Assembly: GCF_029227915.1 (NCBI RefSeq)
Contig: NC_079880.1
Location: forward strand, 4,156,001 to 4,220,000
Origin: Hydractinia symbiolongicarpus
Taxonomy: Eukaryota > Cnidaria > Hydrozoa > Anthoathecata > Hydractiniidae
Direction: 5' to 3'
Length of the DNA stretch: 64,000 nucleotides
The stretch's first letter is position 1. Every line of letters starts with the position of its first letter. Position numbers and translations under genes: made by a program. The notes under the pieces were generated by a model, which ran no database searches, was not told where the DNA came from, and was given only the letters and a program-made list of their open reading frames with translations. Below are positions 34,001-48,059 of this stretch, in pieces.

Positions 34001-37000
34001 TGTAGTTTTTAAAAATGTTTTCATTTTTAATGAGACGCTGAATAAAAGAAGTTTAATCGCCGGCAAACGAAAACCTGCGATTTCCCGTAAATCCCGGACT
34101 CGGCCCGTATAGTCAAAAGTATACAAAGAAAGTACCCAGGGTGTAAACTCATTTCCCGAACTATTTTTTAAATTATTATTTCACCACTAAAGCCCATGAG
34201 ACTTGTAGTATTTAAAAATATTTTCATTTTTGATGAGACGCTGAATAAAAGAAGTTTAATTGCCGGCAAACGAAAACCCGCGACTTCCCGTAAATCCCGG
34301 ACTCAGCCCGTATAGTCAAAAGTATACAAAGAAAGTACTCAGGGAGTAAACTCATTTCCCGAACGATTTTTTAAATTATTTTTTCACCACTAAAGCCCAT
34401 GAGACTTGTAGTATTTAAAAATATTTTCATTTCTGATGAGACGCTTAGTGAAAGTTGTTTAATCGCCGGCAAACGAAAACCCGCGATTTCCCGTAAATCC
34501 CGGGCTTGGCCCGTATAGTCGAATGTATACAAAGAAAGTACCCTGTGAGTAAACTCATTTCCAGAACGATTTTTTAAATTATTATTTCACCACTAAAGCC
34601 CATGAGACTTGTAGTATTTAAAAATATTTTCATTTCTGATGAGACGCTGAATAAAAGAAGTTTAATCGCTGGCAAACGAAAACCCGCGACTTCCCGTAAA
34701 TCCCGGACTCAGCCCGTATAGTCAAAAGTATACAAAGAAAGTACCCAGGGTGTAAACTCATTTCCCGAACTATTTTTTAAATTATTATTTCACCACTAAA
34801 GCCCATGAGACTTGTAGTATTTAAAAATATTTTCATTTTTGATGAGACGCTGAATAAAAGAAGTTTAATCGCCGGCAAACGAAAACCTGCGACTTCCCGT
34901 AAATCCCGGACTCAGCCCGTATAGTCAAAAGTATACAAAGAAAGTACCCAGGGAGTAAACTCATTTCCCGAACGATTTTTTAAATTATTATTTCACCACT
35001 AAAGCCCATGAGACTTGTAGTATTTAAAAATATTTTCATTTTTGATGAGACGCTGAATAAAAGAAGTTTAATCGCCGGCAAACGAAAACCCGCGACTTCC
35101 CGTAAATCCCGGACTCAGCCCGTATAGTCAAAAGTATACAAAGAAAGTACCCAGGGAGTAAACTCATTTCCCGAACGATTTTTTAAATTATTTTTTCACC
35201 ACTAAAACGCATGAGCCTTGTAGTTTTCAAAAATGTTTTCATTTTTGATGAGACGCTGAATAAAAGAAGTTTAATCGCCGGCAAACGAAAACCTGCGATT
35301 TCCCGTAAATCCCGGACTCGGCCCGTATAGTCAAAAGTATACAAAGAAAGTACCCAGGAAGTAAACTCATTTCCCAAACGATATTTTAAATTAATTTTCA
35401 CCACTAAAACGCATGAGACTTGTAGTTTTCAGAAATGTTTTTATTTTTAATGAGACGCTTAATGAAAGTTGTTTAATCGCCGGCAAACGAAAACCCGTGA
35501 TTTCCCGTAAATCACGGGCTTGGCCCGCATAGTTGAATGTATACAAAGAAAGTACCCTGTGAGTAAACTCATTTCCAGAACGATTTTTTAATTTATTTTT
35601 TCAACACTAAAACGCATGAGACTTGTAGTTTTCAAAAATGTTTTTATTTTTGATGAGACGCTTAATGAAAGAGGTTTAATCGCCGGCAAACGAAAACCCG
35701 AGATTTCCCGTAAATCCCGGGCTTGGCCCGTATAGTCAAAAGTATACAAAGAAAGTACCCAGGGTGTAAACTCATTTCCCGAACTATTTTTTAAATTATT
35801 ATTTCACCACTAAAGCCAATGAGACTTGTAGTATTTAAAAATATTTTCATTTCTGATGACACGCTGAATAAAAGAAGTTTAATCGCTGGCAAACGAAAAC
35901 CCGCGACTTCCCGTAAATCCCGGACTCAGCCCGTATAGTCAAAAGTATACAAAGAAAGTACCCAGGGTGTAAACTCATTTCCCGAACTATTTTTTAAATT
36001 ATTATTTCACCACTAAAGCCCATGAGACTTGTAGTATTTAAAAATATTTTCATTTTTGATGAGACGCTGAATAAAAGAAGTTTAATCGCCGGCAAACGAA
36101 AACCCGCGACTTCCCGTAAATCCCGGACTCAGCCCGTATAGTCAAAGTATACAAAGAAAGTACCCAGGGAGTAAACTCATTTCCCGAACGATTTTTTAAA
36201 TTATTTTTTCACCACTAAAACGCATGAGCCTTGTATTTTTCAAAAATGTTTTCATTTTTGATGAGACGCTGAATAAAAGAAGTTTAATCGCCGGCAAACG
36301 AAAACCTGCGATTTCACGTAAATCCCGGACTCGGCCCGTATAGTCAAAAGTATACAAAGAAAGTACCCAGGAAGTAAACTCATTTCCCAAACGATATTTT
36401 AAATTAATTTTCACCACTAAAACGCATGAGACTTGTAGTTTTCAGAAATGTTTTTATTTTTAATGAGACGCTTAATGAAAGTTGTTTAATCGCCGGCAAA
36501 CGAAAACCCGCGATTTCCCGTAAATCACGGGCTTGGCCCGTATAGTCGAATGTATACAAAGAAAGTACCCTGTGAGTAAACTCATTTCCAGAACGATTTT
36601 TTAATTTATTTTTTCAACACTAAAACGCATGAGACTTGTAGTTTTCAAAAATGTTTTTATTTTTGATGAGACGCTTAATGAAAGAGGTTTAATCGCCGGC
36701 AAACGAAAACCCGAGATTTCCCGTAAATCCCGGGCTTGGCCCGTATAGTCAAAAGTATACAAAGAAAGTACCCAGGGTGTAAACTCATTTCCCGAACTAT
36801 TTTTTAAATTATTATTTCACCACTAAAGCCAATGAGACTTGTAGTATTTAAAAATATTTTCATTTTTGATGAGACGCTGAATAAAAGAAGTTTAATCGCC
36901 GGCAAACGAAAACCCGTGACTTCCCGTAAATCCCGGACTCAGCCCGTATAGTCAAAAGTATACAAAGAAAGTACCCAAGGAGTAAACTCATTTCCCGAAG

Positions 37001-37991
37001 GATTTTTTAAATTATTTTTTCACCACTAAAACGCATGAGCCTTGTAGTTTTCAAAAATGTTTTCATTTTTGATGAGACGCTGAATAAAAGAAGTTTAATC
37101 GCCGGCAAACGAAAACCTGCGATTTCCCGTAAATCCCGGACTCGGCCCGTATAGTCAAAAGTATACAAAGAAAGTACCCGGGGTGTAAACTCATTTCCCG
37201 AACGATTTTTTAAATTATTATTTCACCACTAAAGCCCATGAGACTTGTAGTTTTTAAAAATGTTCTCATTTTTGATGAGACGCTGAATAAAAGAAGTTTA
37301 ATTGCCGGCAAACGAAAACCCGCGACTTCCCGTAAATCCCGGACTCGGCCCGTATAGTCAAAAGTATACAAAGAAAGTACCCAGGGAGTAAACTCATTTC
37401 CCGAACGATTTTTTAAATGATTTTTTCACCACTAAATCGCATGAGACTTGTAGTTTTCAAAAATGTTTTCATTTTTGATGAGACGCTGAATAAAAGAAGT
37501 TTAATCGCCCGCAAACGAAAACCTGCGATTTCCCGTAAATCCCGGACTCGGCCCGTATAGTCAAAAGTATACAAAGAAAGTACCCAGGAAGTAAACTCAT
37601 TTCCCAAACGATATTTTAAATTAATTTTCACCACTAAAACGCATGAGACTTGTAGTTTTCAGAAATGTTTTTATTTTTGATGAGACGCTTAATGAAAGTT
37701 GTTTAATCGCCGGCAAACGAAAACCCGCGATTTCCCGTAAATCACGGGCTTGGCCCGTATAGTCGATTGTATACAAAGAAAGTACCCTGTGAGTAAACTC
37801 ATTTCCAGAACGATTTTTTGATTTATTTTTTCAACACTAAAACGCATGAGACTTGTAGTTTTCAAAAATGTTTTTATTTTTGATGAGACGCTTAATGAAA
37901 GAGGTTTAATCGCCGGCAAACGAAAACCCGAGATTTCCCGTAAATCCCGGGCTTGGCCCGTATAGTCAAAAGTATACAAAGAAAGTACCCA
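30580..37991 (+). repeat. Segment of ~2.1 kb duplicated at 5272 bp (about 30580-32719 = 35852-37991)
   Basis: Markers gagccttg, the II - III pair, cccgtgacttc and gtcgattg (32491 and 37763) recur with a constant offset of 5272 bp (26 monomers). The copies diverge at about 32720/37992, where one reads cagggag and the other cagggtg. Between the two copies lies a patchwork of family I, C and II monomers, including a 1013-bp step (the gagcc C monomers near 35210 and 36223). No non-satellite sequence interrupts it. Confidence 0.78.
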
Positions 37992-40900
37992 GGGTGTAAA
38001 CTCATTTCCCGAACTATTTTTTAAATTATTATTTCACCACTAAAGCCAATGAGACTTGTAGTATTTAAAAATATTTTCATTTTTGATGAGACGCTGAATA
38101 AAAGAAGTTTAATCGCCGGCAAACGAAAACCCGTGACTTCCCGTAAATCCCGGACTCAGCCCGTATAGTCAAAAGTATACAAAGAAAGTACCCAAGGAGT
38201 AAACTCATTTCCCGAAGGATTTTTTAAATTATTTTTTCACCACTGAAACGCATGAGCCTTGCAGTTTTCAGAAATGTTTTCATTTTTGATGAGACGCTGA
38301 ATAAAAGAAGTTTAATCGCCGGCAAGCGAAATCCTGCGATTTCCCGTAAATCCCGGACTCGGCCCGTATAGTCAAAAGTATACAAAGAAAGTACCCGGGG
38401 TGTAAACTCATTTCCCGAACGATTTTTTAAATTATTATTTCACCACTAAAGCCCATGAGACTTGTAGTTTTTAAAAATGTTTTCATTTTTGATGAGACGC
38501 TGAATAAAAGAAGTTTAATTGCCGGCAAACGAAAACCCGCGACTTCCCGTAAATCCCGGACTTGGCCCGTATAGTCAAAAGTATACAAAGAAAGTACCCA
38601 GGGAGTAAACTCATTTCCCGAACGATTTTTTAAATGATTTTTTCACCACTAAATCGCATGAGACTTGTAGTTTTCAAAAATGTTTTAATTTTTGATGAGA
38701 CGCTGAATAAAAGAAGTTTAATCGCCCGCAAACGAAAACCTGCGATTTCCCGTAAATCCCGGACTCGGCCCGTATAGTCAAAAGTATACAAAGAAAGTAC
38801 CCAGGGTGTAAACTCATTTCCCGAACGATTTTTTAAATTATTATTTCACCACTAAAGCCCATGAGACTTGTAGTATATAAAAATATTTTCATTTCTGATG
38901 AGACGCTGAATAAAAGAAGTTTAATCGCCGGCAAACGAAAACCCGCGACTTCCCGTAAATCCCGCACTCAGCCCGTATAGTCAAAAGTATACAAAGAAAG
39001 TACTCAGGGAGTAAACTCATTTCCCGAACGATTTTTTAAATTATTTTTTCACCACTAAAACGCATGAGACTTGTAGTTTTCAGAAATGTTTTCATTTTTG
39101 ATGAGACGCTTAGTGAAAGTTGTTTAATCGCCGGCAAACGAAAACCCGCGATTTCCCGTAAATCCCGGGCTTGGCCCGTATAGTCGAATGTATACAAAGA
39201 AAGTACCCTGTGAGTAAACTCATTTCCAGGACGATTTTTTAAATTATTATTTCACCACTAAAGCCCATGAGACTTGTAGTATTTAAAAATATTTTCATTT
39301 CTGATGAGACGCTGACTAAAAGAAGTTTAATCGCTGGCAAACGAAAACCCGCGACTTCCCGTAAATCCCGGACTCAGCCCGTATAGTCAAAAGTATACAA
39401 AGAAAGTACCCAGGGTGTAAACTCATTTCCCGAACTATTTTTTAAATTATTATTTCACCACTAAAGCCCATGAGACTTGTAGTTTTCAAAAATGTTTTCA
39501 TTTTTGATGAGACGCTGAATAAAAGAAGTTTAATCGCCCGCAAACGAAAACCTGCGATTTCCCGTAAATCCCGGACTCGGCCCGTATAGTCAAAAGTATA
39601 CAAAGAAAGTACCCAGGAAGTAAACTCATTTCCCAAACGATATTTTAAATTAATTTTCACCACTAAAACGCATGAGACTTGTAGTTTTCAGAAATGTTTT
39701 TATTTTTGATGAGACGCTTAATGAAAGTTGTTTAATCGCCGGCAAACGAAAACCCGCGATTTCCCGTAAATCACGGGCTTGGCCCGTATAGTCGATTGTA
39801 TACAAAGAAAGTACCCTGTGAGTAAACTCATTTCCAGAACGATTTTTTAATTTATTTTTTCAACACTAAAACGCATGAGACTTGTAGTTTTCAAAAATGT
39901 TTTTATTTTTGATGAGACGCTTAATGAAAGAGGTTTAATCGCCGGCAAACGAAAACCCGAGATTTCCCGTAAATCCCGGGCTTGGCCCGTATAGTCAAAA
40001 GTATACAAAGAAAGTACCCAGGGTGTAAACTCATTTCCCGAACTATTTTTTAAATTATTATTTCACCACTAAAGCCAATGAGACTTGTAGTATTTAAAAA
40101 TGTTTTCATTTTTGATGAGACGCTGAATAAAAGAAGTTTAATCGCCGGCAAACGAAAACCCGTGACTTCCCGTAAATCCCGGACTCAGCCCGTATAGTCA
40201 AAAGTATACAAAGAAAGTACCCAAGGAGTAAACTCATTTCCCGAAGGATTTTTTAAATTATTTTTTCACCACTAAAACGCATGAGCCTTGTAGTTTTCAA
40301 AAATGTTTTCATTTTTGATGAGACGCTGAATAAAAGAAGTTTAATCGCCGGCAAACGAAAACCTGCGATTTCCCGTAAATCCCGGACTCGGCCCGTATAG
40401 TCAAAAGTATACAAAGAAAGTACCCGGGGTGTAAACTCATTTCCCGAACGATTTTTTAAATTATTATTTCACCACTAAAGCCCATGAGACTTGTAGTTTT
40501 TAAAAATGTTCTCATTTTTGATGAGACGCTGAATAAAAGAAGTTTAATTGCCGGCAAACGAAAACCCGCGACTTCCCGTAAATCCCGGACTCGGCCCGTA
40601 TAGTCAAAAGTATACAAAGAAAGTACCCAGGGAGTAAACTCATTTCCCGAACGATTTTTTAAATGATTTTTTCACCACTAAATCGCATGAGACTTGTAGT
40701 TTTCAAAAATGTTTTCATTTTTGATGAGACGCTGAATAAAAGAAGTTTAATCGCCCGCAAACGAAAACCTGCGATTTCCCGTAAATCCCGGACTCGGCCC
40801 GTATAGTCAAAAGTATACAAAGAAAGTACCCAGGAAGTAAACTCATTTCCCAAACGATATTTTAAATTAATTTTCACCACTAAAACGCATGAGACTTGTA

Positions 40901-43600
40901 GTTTTCAGAAATGTTTTTATTTTTGATGAGACGCTTAATGAAAGTTGTTTAATCGCCGGCAAACGAAAACCCGCGATTTCCCGTAAATCACGGGCTTGGC
41001 CCGTATAGTCGATTGTATACAAAGAAAGTACCCTGTGAGTAAACTCATTTCCAGAACGATTTTTTGATTTATTTTTTCAACACTAAAACGCATGAGACTT
41101 GTAGTTTTCAAAAATGTTTTTATTTTTGATGAGACGCTTAATGAAAGAGGTTTAATCGCCGGCAAACGAAAACCCGAGATTTCCCGTAAATCCCGGGCTT
41201 GGCCCGTATAGTCAAAAGTATACAAAGAAAGTACCCAGGGTGTAAACTCATTTCCCGAACTATTTTTTAAATTATTATTTCACCACTAAAGCCAATGAGA
41301 CTTGTAGTATTTAAAAATATTTTCATTTTTGATGAGACGCTGAATAAAAGAAGTTTAATCGCCGGCAAACGAAAACCCGTGACTTCCCGTAAATCCCGGA
41401 CTCAGCCCGTATAGTCAAAAGTATACAAAGAAAGTACCCAAGGAGTAAACTCATTTCCCGAAGGATTTTTTAAATTATTTTTTCACCACTGAAACGCATG
41501 AGCCTTGCAGTTTTCAGAAATGTTTTCATTTTTGATGAGACGCTGAATAAAAGAAGTTTAATCGCCGGCAAGCGAAATCCTGCGATTTCCCGTAAATCCC
41601 GGACTCGGCCCGTATAGTCAAAAGTATACAAAGAAAGTACCCGGGGTGTAAACTCATTTCCCGAACGATTTTTTAAATTATTATTTCACCACTAAAGCCC
41701 ATGAGACTTGTAGTTTTTAAAAATGTTTTCATTTTTGATGAGACGCTGAATAAAAGAAGTTTAATTGCCGGCAAACGAAAACCCGCGACTTCCCGTAAAT
41801 CCCGGACTTGGCCCGTATAGTCAAAAGTATACAAAGAAAGTACCCAGGGAGTAAACTCATTTCCCGAACGATTTTTTAAATGATTTTTTCACCACTAAAT
41901 CGCATGAGACTTGTAGTTTTCAAAAATGTTTTAATTTTTGATGAGACGCTGAATAAAAGAAGTTTAATCGCCCGCAAACGAAAACCTGCGATTTCCCGTA
42001 AATCCCGGACTCGGCCCTTATAGTCAAAAGTATACAAAGAAAGTACCCAGGGTGTAAACTCATTTCCCGAACGATTTTTTAAATTATTATTTCACCACTA
42101 AAGCCCATGAGACTTGTAGTATATAAAAATATTTTCATTTCTGATGAGACGCTGAATAAAAGAAGTTTAATCACTGGCAAACGAAAACCCGCGACTTCCC
42201 GTAAATCCCGGACTCAGCCCGTATAGTCAAAAGTATACAAAGAAAGTACCCAGGGTGTAAACTCATTTCCCGAACTATTTTTTAAATTATTATTTCACCA
42301 CTAAAGCCCATGAGACTTGTAGTATTTAAAAATATTTTCATTTTTGATGAGACGCTGAATAAAAGAAGTTTAATCGCCGGCAAACGAAAACCCGCGACTT
42401 CCCGTAAATCCCGCACTCAGCCCGTATAGTCAAAAGTATACAAAGAAAGTACTCAGGGAGTAAACTCATTTCCCGAACGATTTTTTAAATTATTTTTTCA
42501 CCACTAAAACGCATGAGACTTGTAGTTTTCAGAAATGTTTTCATTTTTGATGAGACGCTTAGTGAAAGTTGTTTAATCGCCGGCAAACGAAAACCCGCGA
42601 TTTCCCGTAAATCCCGGGCTTGGCCCGTATAGTCGAATGTATACAAAGAAAGTACCCTGTGAGTAAACTCATTTCCAGGACGATTTTTTAAATTATTATT
42701 TCACCACTAAAGCCCATGAGACTTGTAGTATTTAAAAATATTTTCATTTCTGATGAGACGCTGACTAAAAGAAGTTTAATCGCTGGCAAACGAAAACCCG
42801 CGACTTCCCGTAAATCCCGGACTCAGCCCGTATAGTCAAAAGTATACAAAGAAAGTACCCAGGGTGTAAACTCATTTCCCGAACTATTTTTTAAATTATT
42901 ATTTCACCACTAAAGCCCATGAGACTTGTAGTTTTCAAAAATGTTTTCATTTTTGATGAGACGCTGAATAAAAGAAGTTTAATCGCCCGCAAACGAAAAC
43001 CTGCGATTTCCCGTAAATCCCGGACTCGGCCCGTATAGTCAAAAGTATACAAAGAAAGTACCCAGGAAGTAAACTCATTTCCCAAACGATATTTTAAATT
43101 AATTTTCACCACTAAAACGCATGAGACTTGTAGTTTTCAGAAATGTTTTTATTTTTGATGAGACGCTTAATGAAAGTTGTTTAATCGCCGGCAAACGAAA
43201 ACCCGCGATTTCCCGTAAATCACGGGCTTGGCCCGTATAGTCGATTGTATACAAAGAAAGTACCCTGTGAGTAAACTCATTTCCAGAACGATTTTTTAAT
43301 TTATTTTTTCAACACTAAAACGCATGAGACTTGTAGTTTTCAAAAATGTTTTTATTTTTGATGAGACGCTTAATGAAAGAGGTTTAATCGCCGGCAAACG
43401 AAAACCCGAGATTTCCCGTAAATCCCGGGCTTGGCCCGTATAGTCAAAAGTATACAAAGAAAGTACCCAGGGTGTAAACTCATTTCCCGAACTATTTTTT
43501 AAATTATTATTTCACCACTAAAGCCAATGAGACTTGTAGTATTTAAAAATGTTTTCATTTTTGATGAGACGCTGAATAAAAGAAGTTTAATCGCCGGCAA
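36906..43600 (+). repeat. Large HOR tandem pair, 3246 bp (16-mer) and 3449 bp (17-mer)
   Basis: Copy 1 is 36906-40151 and copy 2 is 40152-43600. Up to about 38923/42169 the offset is 3246 bp; after that it is 3449 bp, because copy 2 has one more monomer. Shared rare markers before the change are gttctcattt (37263/40509), ttttttgattta (37815/41061), cactgaaacg with gagccttgcag (38243/41489), ggcaagcgaaatcc, and tatataaaaat (38874/42120). Shared markers after it are cccgcactcag (38961/42410), ccaggacg (about 39227/42676) and gctgactaaaag. This is the longest HOR unit in the window. Confidence 0.9.
38860..39062 (+). repeat. Representative subtype e monomer (gtagtatataaaaat)
   Basis: This family I copy has tatataaaaat where subtype a has tatttaaaaat. 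The change makes a sequence that resembles a TATA element, but nothing else suggests a promoter. Subtype e copies also occur near 42106, 44140, 49415, 50020 and 59740, always after a C monomer (aaatcgcatgag). Confidence 0.8.
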
Positions 43601-44711
43601 GCGAAAACCTGCGATTTCCCGTAAATCCCGGACTCGGCCCGTATAGTCAAAAGTATACAAAGAAAGTACCCGGGGTGTAAACTCATTTCCCGAACGATTT
43701 TTTAAATTATTATTTCACCACTAAAGCCTATGAGACTTGTAGTTTTTAAAAATGTTTTCATTTTTGATGAGACGCTGAATAAAAGAAGTTTAATTGCCGG
43801 CAAACGAAAACCCGCGACTTCCCGTAAATCCCGGACTCGGCCCGTATAGTCAAAAGTATACAAAGAAAGTACCCAGGGAGTAAACTCATTTCCCGAACGA
43901 TTTTTTAAATGATTTTTTCACCACTAAATCGCATGAGACTTGTAGTTTTCAAAAATGTTTTCATTTTTGATGAGACGCTGAATAAAAGAAGTTTAATCGC
44001 CCGCAAACGAAAACCTGCGATTTCCCGTAAATCCCGGACTCGGCCCGTATAGTCAAAAGTATACAAAGAAAGTACCCAGGGTGTAAACTCATTTCCCGAA
44101 CGATTTTTTAAATTATTATTTCACCACTAAAGCCCATGAGACTTGTAGTATATAAAAATATTTTCATTTCTGATGAGACGCTGAATAAAAGAAGTTTAAT
44201 CACTGGCAAACGAAAACCCGCGACTTCCCGTAAATCCCGGACTCAGCCCGTATAGTCAAAAGTATACAAAGAAAGTACCCAGGGTGTAAACTCATTTCCC
44301 GAACTATTTTTTAAATTATTATTTCACCACTAAAGCCCATGAGACTTGTAATATTTAAAAATATTTTCATTTTTGATGAGACGCTGAATAAAAGAAGTTT
44401 AATCGCCGGCAAACGAAAACCCGCGACTTCCCGTAAATCCCGGACTCAGCCCGTATAGTCAAAAGTATACAAAGAAAGTACTCAGGGAGTAAACTCATTT
44501 CCCGAACGATTTTTTAAATTATTTTTTCACCACTAAAACGCATGAGACTTGTAGTTTTCAGAAATGTTTTCATTTTTGATGAGACGCTTAGTGAAAGTTG
44601 TTTAATCGCCGGCAAACGAAAACCCGCGATTTCCCGTAAATCCCGGGCTTGGCCCGTATAGTCGAATGTATACAAAGAAAGTACCCTGTGAGTAAACTCA
44701 TTTCCAGGACG

Positions 44712-47700
44712 ATTTTTTAAATTATTATTTCACCACTAAAGCCCATGAGACTTGTAGTATTTAAAAATATTTTCATTTTTGATGAGACGCTGAATAAAAG
44801 AAGTTTAATCGCCGGCAAACGAAAAGCCGCGACTTCCCGTAAATCCCGGACTCAGCCCGTATAGTCAAAAGTATACAAAGAAAGTACCCAGGGAGTAAAC
44901 TCATTTCCCGAACGATTTTTTAAATTATTTTTTCACCACTAAAACGCATGAGCCTTGTAGTTTTCAAAAATGTTTTCATTTTTGATGAGACGCTGAATAA
45001 AAGAAGTTTAATCGCCGGCAAACGAAAACCTGCGATTTCCCGTAAATCCCGGACTCGGCCCGTATAGTCAAAAGTATACAAAGAAAGTACCCAGGAAGTA
45101 AACTCATTTCCCAAACGATATTTTAAATTAATTTTCACCACTAAAAGGCATGAGACTTTTAGTTTTCAGAAATGTTTTTATTTTTGATGAGACGCTTAAT
45201 GAAAGTTGTTTAATCGCCGGCAAACGAAAACCCGCGATTTCCCGTAAATCACGGGCTTGGCCCGTATAGTCGAATGTATACCAAGAAAGTACCCTGTGAG
45301 TAAACTCATTTCCAGAACGATTTTTTAATTTATTTTTTCAACACTAAAACGCATGAGACTTGTAGTTTTCAAAAATGTTTTTATTTTTGATGAGACGCTT
45401 ATTGAAAGAGGTTTAATCGCCGGCAAACGAAAACCCGAGATTTCCCGTAAATCCCGGGCTTGGCCCGTATAGTCAAAAGTATACAAAGAAAGTACCCAGG
45501 GTGTAAACTCATTTCCCGAACTATTTTTTAAATTATTATTTCACCACTAAAGCCAATGAGACTTGTAGTATTTAAAAATATTTTCATTTTTGATGAAACG
45601 CTGAATAAAAGAAGTTTAATCGCCGGCAAACGAAAACCCGTGACTTCCCGTAAATCCCGGACTCAGCCCGTATAGTCAAAAGTATACAAAGAAAGTACCC
45701 AAGGAGTAAACTCATTTCCCGAAGGATTTTTTAAATTATTTTTTCACCACTAAAACGCATGAGCCTTGTAGTTTTCAAAAATGTTTTCATTTTTGATGAG
45801 ACGCTGAATAAAAGAAGTTTAATCGCCGGCAAACGAAAACCTGCGATTTCCCGTAAATCCCGGACTCGGCCCGTATAGTCAAAAGTATACAAAGAAAGTA
45901 CCCGGGGTGTAAACTCATTTCCCGAACGATTTTTTAAATTATTATTTCACCATTAAAGCCCATGAGACTTGTAGTTTTTAAAAATGTTTTCATTTTTGAT
46001 GAGACGCTGAATAAAAGAAGTTTAATTGCCGGCAAACGAAAACCTGCGACTTCCCGTAAATCCCGGACTCGGCCCGTATAGTCAAAAGTATACAAAGAAA
46101 GTACCCAGGGAGTAAACTCATTTCCCGAACGATTTTTTAAATGATTTTTTCACCACTAAATCGCATGAGACTTGTAGTTTTCAAAAATGTTTTCATTTTT
46201 GATGAGACGCTGAATAAAAGAAGTTTAATCGCCGGCAAACGAAAACCCGCGATTTCCCGTAAATCCCGGGCTTGGCCCGTATAGTCGAATGTATACAAAG
46301 AAAGTACCCTGTGAGTAAACTCATTTCCCGGACGATTTTTTAAATTATTATTTCACCACTAAAGCCCATGAGACTTGTAGTATTTAAAAATATTTTCATT
46401 TCTGATGAGACGCTGACTAAAAGAAGTTTAATCGCTGGCAAACGAAAACCCGCGACTTCCCGTAAATCCCGGACTCAGCCCGTATAGTCAAAAGTATACA
46501 AAGAAAGTACCCAGGGTGTAAACTCATTTCCCGAACTATTTTTTAAATTATTATTTCACCACTAAAGCCCATGAGACTTGTAGTATTTAAAAATATTTTC
46601 ATTTTTGATGAGACGCTGAATAAAAGAAGTTTAATCGCCGGCAAACGAAAACCCGCGACTTCCCGTAAATCCCGGACTCAGCCCGTATAGTCAAAAGTAT
46701 ACAAAGAAAGTACCCAGGGAGTAAACTCATTTCCCGAACGATTTTTTAAATTATTTTTTCACCACTAAAACGCATGAGCCTTGTAGTTTTCAAAAATGTT
46801 TTCATTTTTGATGAGACGCTGAATAAAAGAAGTTTAATCGCCGGCAAACGAAAACCTGCGATTTCCCGTAAATCCCGGACTCGGCCCGTATAGTCAAAAG
46901 TATACAAAGAAAGTACCCAGGAAGTAAACTCATTTCCCAAACGATATTTTAAATTAATTTTCACCACTAAAAGGCATGAGACTTTTAGTTTTCAGAAATG
47001 TTTTTATTTTTGATGAGACGGTTAATGAAAGTTGTTTAATCGCCGGCAAACGAAAACCCGCGATTTCCCGTAAATCACGGGCTTGGCCCGTATAGTCGAA
47101 TGTATACAAAGAAAGTACCCTGTGAGTAAACTCATTTCCAGAACGATTTTTTAATTTATTTTTTCAACACTAAAACGCATGAGACTTGTAGTTTTCAAAA
47201 ATGTTTTTATTTTTGATGAGACGCTTATTGAAAGAGGTTTAATCGCCGGCAAACGAAAACCCGAGATTTCCCGTAAATCCCGGGCTTGGCCCGTATAGTC
47301 AAAAGTATACAAAGAAAGTACCCAGGGTGTAAACTCATTTCCCGAACTATTTTTTAAATTATTATTTCACCACTAAAGCCAATGAGACTTGTAGTATTTA
47401 AAAATATTTTCATTTTTGATGAGACGCTGAATAAAAGAAGTTTAATCGCCGGCAAACGAAAATCCGTGACTTCCCGTAAATCCCGGACTCAGCCCGTATA
47501 GTCAAAAGTATACAAAGAAAGTACCCAAGGAGTAAACTCATTTCCCGAAGGATTTTTTAAATTATTTTTTCACCACTAAAACGCATGAGCCTTGTAGTTT
47601 TCAAAAATGTTTTCATTTTTGATGAGACGCTGAATAAAAGAAGTTTAATCGCCGGCAAACGAAAACCTGCGATTTCCCGTAAATCCCGGACTCGGCCCGT

Positions 47701-48059
47701 ATAGTCAAAAGTATACAAAGAAAGTACCCGGGGTGTAAACTCATTTCCCGAACGATTTTTTAAATTATTATTTCACCACTAAAGCCCATGAGACTTGTAG
47801 TTTTTAAAAATGTTTTCATTTTTGATGAGACGCTGAATAAAAGAAGTTTAATTGCCGGCAAACGAAAACCTGCGACTTCCCGTAAATCCCGGACTCGGCC
47901 CGTATAGTCAAAAGTATACAAAGAAAGTACCCAGGGAGTAAACGCATTTCCCGAACGATTTTTTAAATGATTTTTTCACCACTAAATCGCATGAGACTTG
48001 TAGTTTTCAAAAATGTTTTCATTTTTGATGAGACGCTGAATAAAAGAAGTTTAATCGCC
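44712..48059 (+). repeat. 9-mer HOR, offset 1826 bp (44712-46233 and 46538-48059)
   Basis: The two stretches of 1522 bp match with an offset of 1826 bp. Shared rare markers are aaaaggcatgag with acttttag (about 45145/46971), gcttattgaaagagg (about 45400/47226) and cctgcgacttc with ctcggcc (about 46045/47871). They diverge at cgccggc/cgcccgc (46234/48060). The 304 bp between them is a family II/I pair with cccggacg and gctgactaaaag, which belongs to the neighbouring HOR type. Confidence 0.86.
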
